Assembly (NCBI RefSeq): GCF_025264665.1
Contig: NZ_CP073697.1
Span: forward strand, 3,100,001-3,164,000
DNA length: 64,000 bases
Direction of reading: 5' to 3'
From: Edaphobacter flagellatus
Lineage (GTDB): Bacteria; Acidobacteriota; Terriglobia; Terriglobales; Acidobacteriaceae
Every line of letters begins with the position of its first letter. Position 1 is the first letter of the stretch. This document shows positions 63,000 to 64,000 of the stretch, one piece after another. The notes under the pieces are model-generated. The model was given only the letters and a program-made list of their open reading frames with translations, had not been told where the DNA came from and made no database searches. The position numbers were made by a program, and so were the translations under genes.

Positions 63000-64000
63000 A
63001 TGAGTTCTAGAAATAGTTTCTTCGGGCGTTTCCATGCCTTCAGTCTGACAACAATTGCGTGTGTGTGTCTCCTGCTTATCCAGAGCCAGTGTTTGTTCGG
63101 TCAGGTTGATCAGGGTGCGATCACTGGCATTGTTACCGATCAGTCGGGCGCTGTGGTTCCTAACGCTCACGTCACGCTGCAGAATACCGATATCGGTCTA
63201 ACCTTGGAAACCACGACGGGCGGTAGCGGGCAATATACCTTTTCACCGGTCAGGATTGGCCACTACTCCGTTAAAGCGTCCGCATCAGGTTTTTCGTCGA
63301 CAACCCAGGAAAACTTGCAGGTAAATGTGCAAGAGCGTTTGCAAGTCAACATCCAGCTACAGGTTGGAGCTGCGACTGAATCGGTCACAGTCACCGGCGC
63401 TCCTCCACAGCTCCAGACGACTGAGGGTTCTGTTGGTCAGGTGATTGGCAGTGAGACCCTGAACAATCTGCCATTGAATGGCCGCAATTTTACGTTTCTG
63501 GCCCAACTCTCTGCCGGAGTCAATACGCCTCAGGCAGACACTCGCGGCAATGCGGCGTCAGGTGCATTTTCCGCTAATGGACTACGCCCCGCGCAGAACA
63601 ATTATCTGCTTGATGGTATCGATAACAATTCGAATGCAGTCGATTTCTTGAACGGTACCAACTTCGTCATTCTCCCCCCACTGGATGCGATCCAGGAGTT
63701 CAAGGTCCAGACTGCGCAGTTCAGCGCCGAACAAGGACGTTCGGCAGGGGCCGTTCTGAACGCGACGATCAAATCCGGAACCAACAATATTCACGGCGCA
63801 GTCTGGGAGTTCTTCCGCAACGACAAACTGGATGCTGCTGACTGGTTTGAGAACAATAATCATGTAAAGAAGGGTAAACTTCGCTGGAACCAATTCGGAG
63901 CATCAATTGGCGGCCCCATAATTAAGAATAAGCTGTTCTATTTTGGGGACTATCAAGGCTTCCGTCGTGTACAGGGGACGGTGCTGAACGGTACGGTCCC
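63000..64000 (+). CDS. Oar-type TonB-dependent receptor, C-terminus cut by window edge
   Basis: Open frame of about 333 residues running off the right edge. Signal peptide (about 1-35, ending QSQCLFGQ), regulatory-like domain (39-110: GAITGIVTDQSGAVVPNAHVTLQNTDIG, SGQYTFSPVRIGHYSVKASASGF), plug region (NLPLNGRNFTFLAQLSAGVNTPQADTRG, NYLLDGIDNNSNAV, EQGRSAGAVLNATIKSGTNNIHGAVWEFFRNDKLDA) and start of the barrel (WNQFGASIGGPIIKNKLFYFGDYQGFRR). GGAGG eight bases before the ATG. Divergent from the large CRTAC1 fusion. Confidence 0.92.
   Translation, partial: MSSRNSFFGRFHAFSLTTIACVCLLLIQSQCLFGQVDQGAITGIVTDQSGAVVPNAHVTLQNTDIGLTLETTTGGSGQYTFSPVRIGHYSVKASASGFSSTTQENLQVNVQERLQVNIQLQVGAATESVTVTGAPPQLQTTEGSVGQVIGSETLNNLPLNGRNFTFLAQLSAGVNTPQADTRGNAASGAFSANGLRPAQNNYLLDGIDNNSNAVDFLNGTNFVILPPLDAIQEFKVQTAQFSAEQGRSAGAVLNATIKSGTNNIHGAVWEFFRNDKLDAADWFENNNHVKKGKLRWNQFGASIGGPIIKNKLFYFGDYQGFRRVQGTVLNGTV

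Noticed and set aside
1..64000. CRISPR arrays, tRNA or rRNA genes, transposases, integrases
   Set aside because: No regular repeat-spacer pattern, cloverleaf-type sequence, rRNA motif or transposase-like protein was seen.

Overview
The window reads as chromosomal DNA of an acidobacterium, most likely order Terriglobales (Granulicella/Edaphobacter/Terriglobus-like). This is inferred from gene content: three large Oar-type TonB-dependent receptors with an N-terminal carboxypeptidase-regulatory-like domain, tandem CRTAC1 (FG-GAP/ASPIC-UnbV) proteins, a membrane-anchored regulator of a type I associate with Acidobacteria, many carbohydrate genes, and scattered non-coding repeats (GTCATTCCGAGCGA..., GGCTTTAGCC) that I associate with these genomes. 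No rRNA, tRNA, IS element, phage or CRISPR array was seen.

Layout. 1-2303 (-): APC amino-acid permease (cut by the left edge) overlapping an ArgH-type lyase. 2381-11143: probable amino-sugar block with an Oar-type receptor, a ROK regulator, a secreted PIG-L deacetylase-like protein and a SIS-domain glucosamine-6-P deaminase/isomerase. 11286-16032 (-): complete glycerol regulon glpP / glpK-glpD-glpF. A sigma70-like promoter and a terminator-like leader precede glpK, and the antiterminator gene glpP lies just upstream. 16057-19286: M2 metallopeptidase and GH28 polygalacturonase, divergent. 19383-22022: YggS/YggU pair, DUF486 protein, thioredoxin reductase. 22386-26225: a small protein, a secreted hypothetical protein and a large secreted protein whose matrixin-like zinc site is degenerate. 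26347-32081: NDH-2, NAPE-PLD-like hydrolase, Na+/solute symporter, diguanylate cyclase and a very acidic small protein. 32162-34770: D-2-hydroxyacid dehydrogenase and xylulokinase, divergent. 34776-38588 (-): tyrosine catabolism hppD-hmgA-fahA. 38842-47565: second receptor divergent from a membrane-anchored regulator, then an organophosphate-type transporter and a Tat-exported phospholipase C. 47739-49061: xylA. 49124-55247 (-): L-rhamnose cluster rhaI, regulator, aldolase-dehydrogenase, rhaB. 55407-64000: TPR lipoprotein-like/secreted protein, two Tat-type CRTAC1 proteins (one fused to redoxin and TPR domains), and a third receptor cut by the right edge.

Together the genes describe a soil heterotroph that takes up and degrades plant- and microbe-derived polymers: pectin (GH28), xylose (XylA/XylB), rhamnose, amino sugars, glycerol and phospholipid head groups, with aromatic amino-acid catabolism. 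The most attractive regulatory stories are the GlpP-type antitermination leader, the rhamnose regulator that joins an IclR-type HTH to a periplasmic-sugar-binding fold together with a repeated palindrome, and the receptor/regulator/phospholipase C neighbourhood. All functional statements come from reading motifs and neighbourhoods; no database search was run.
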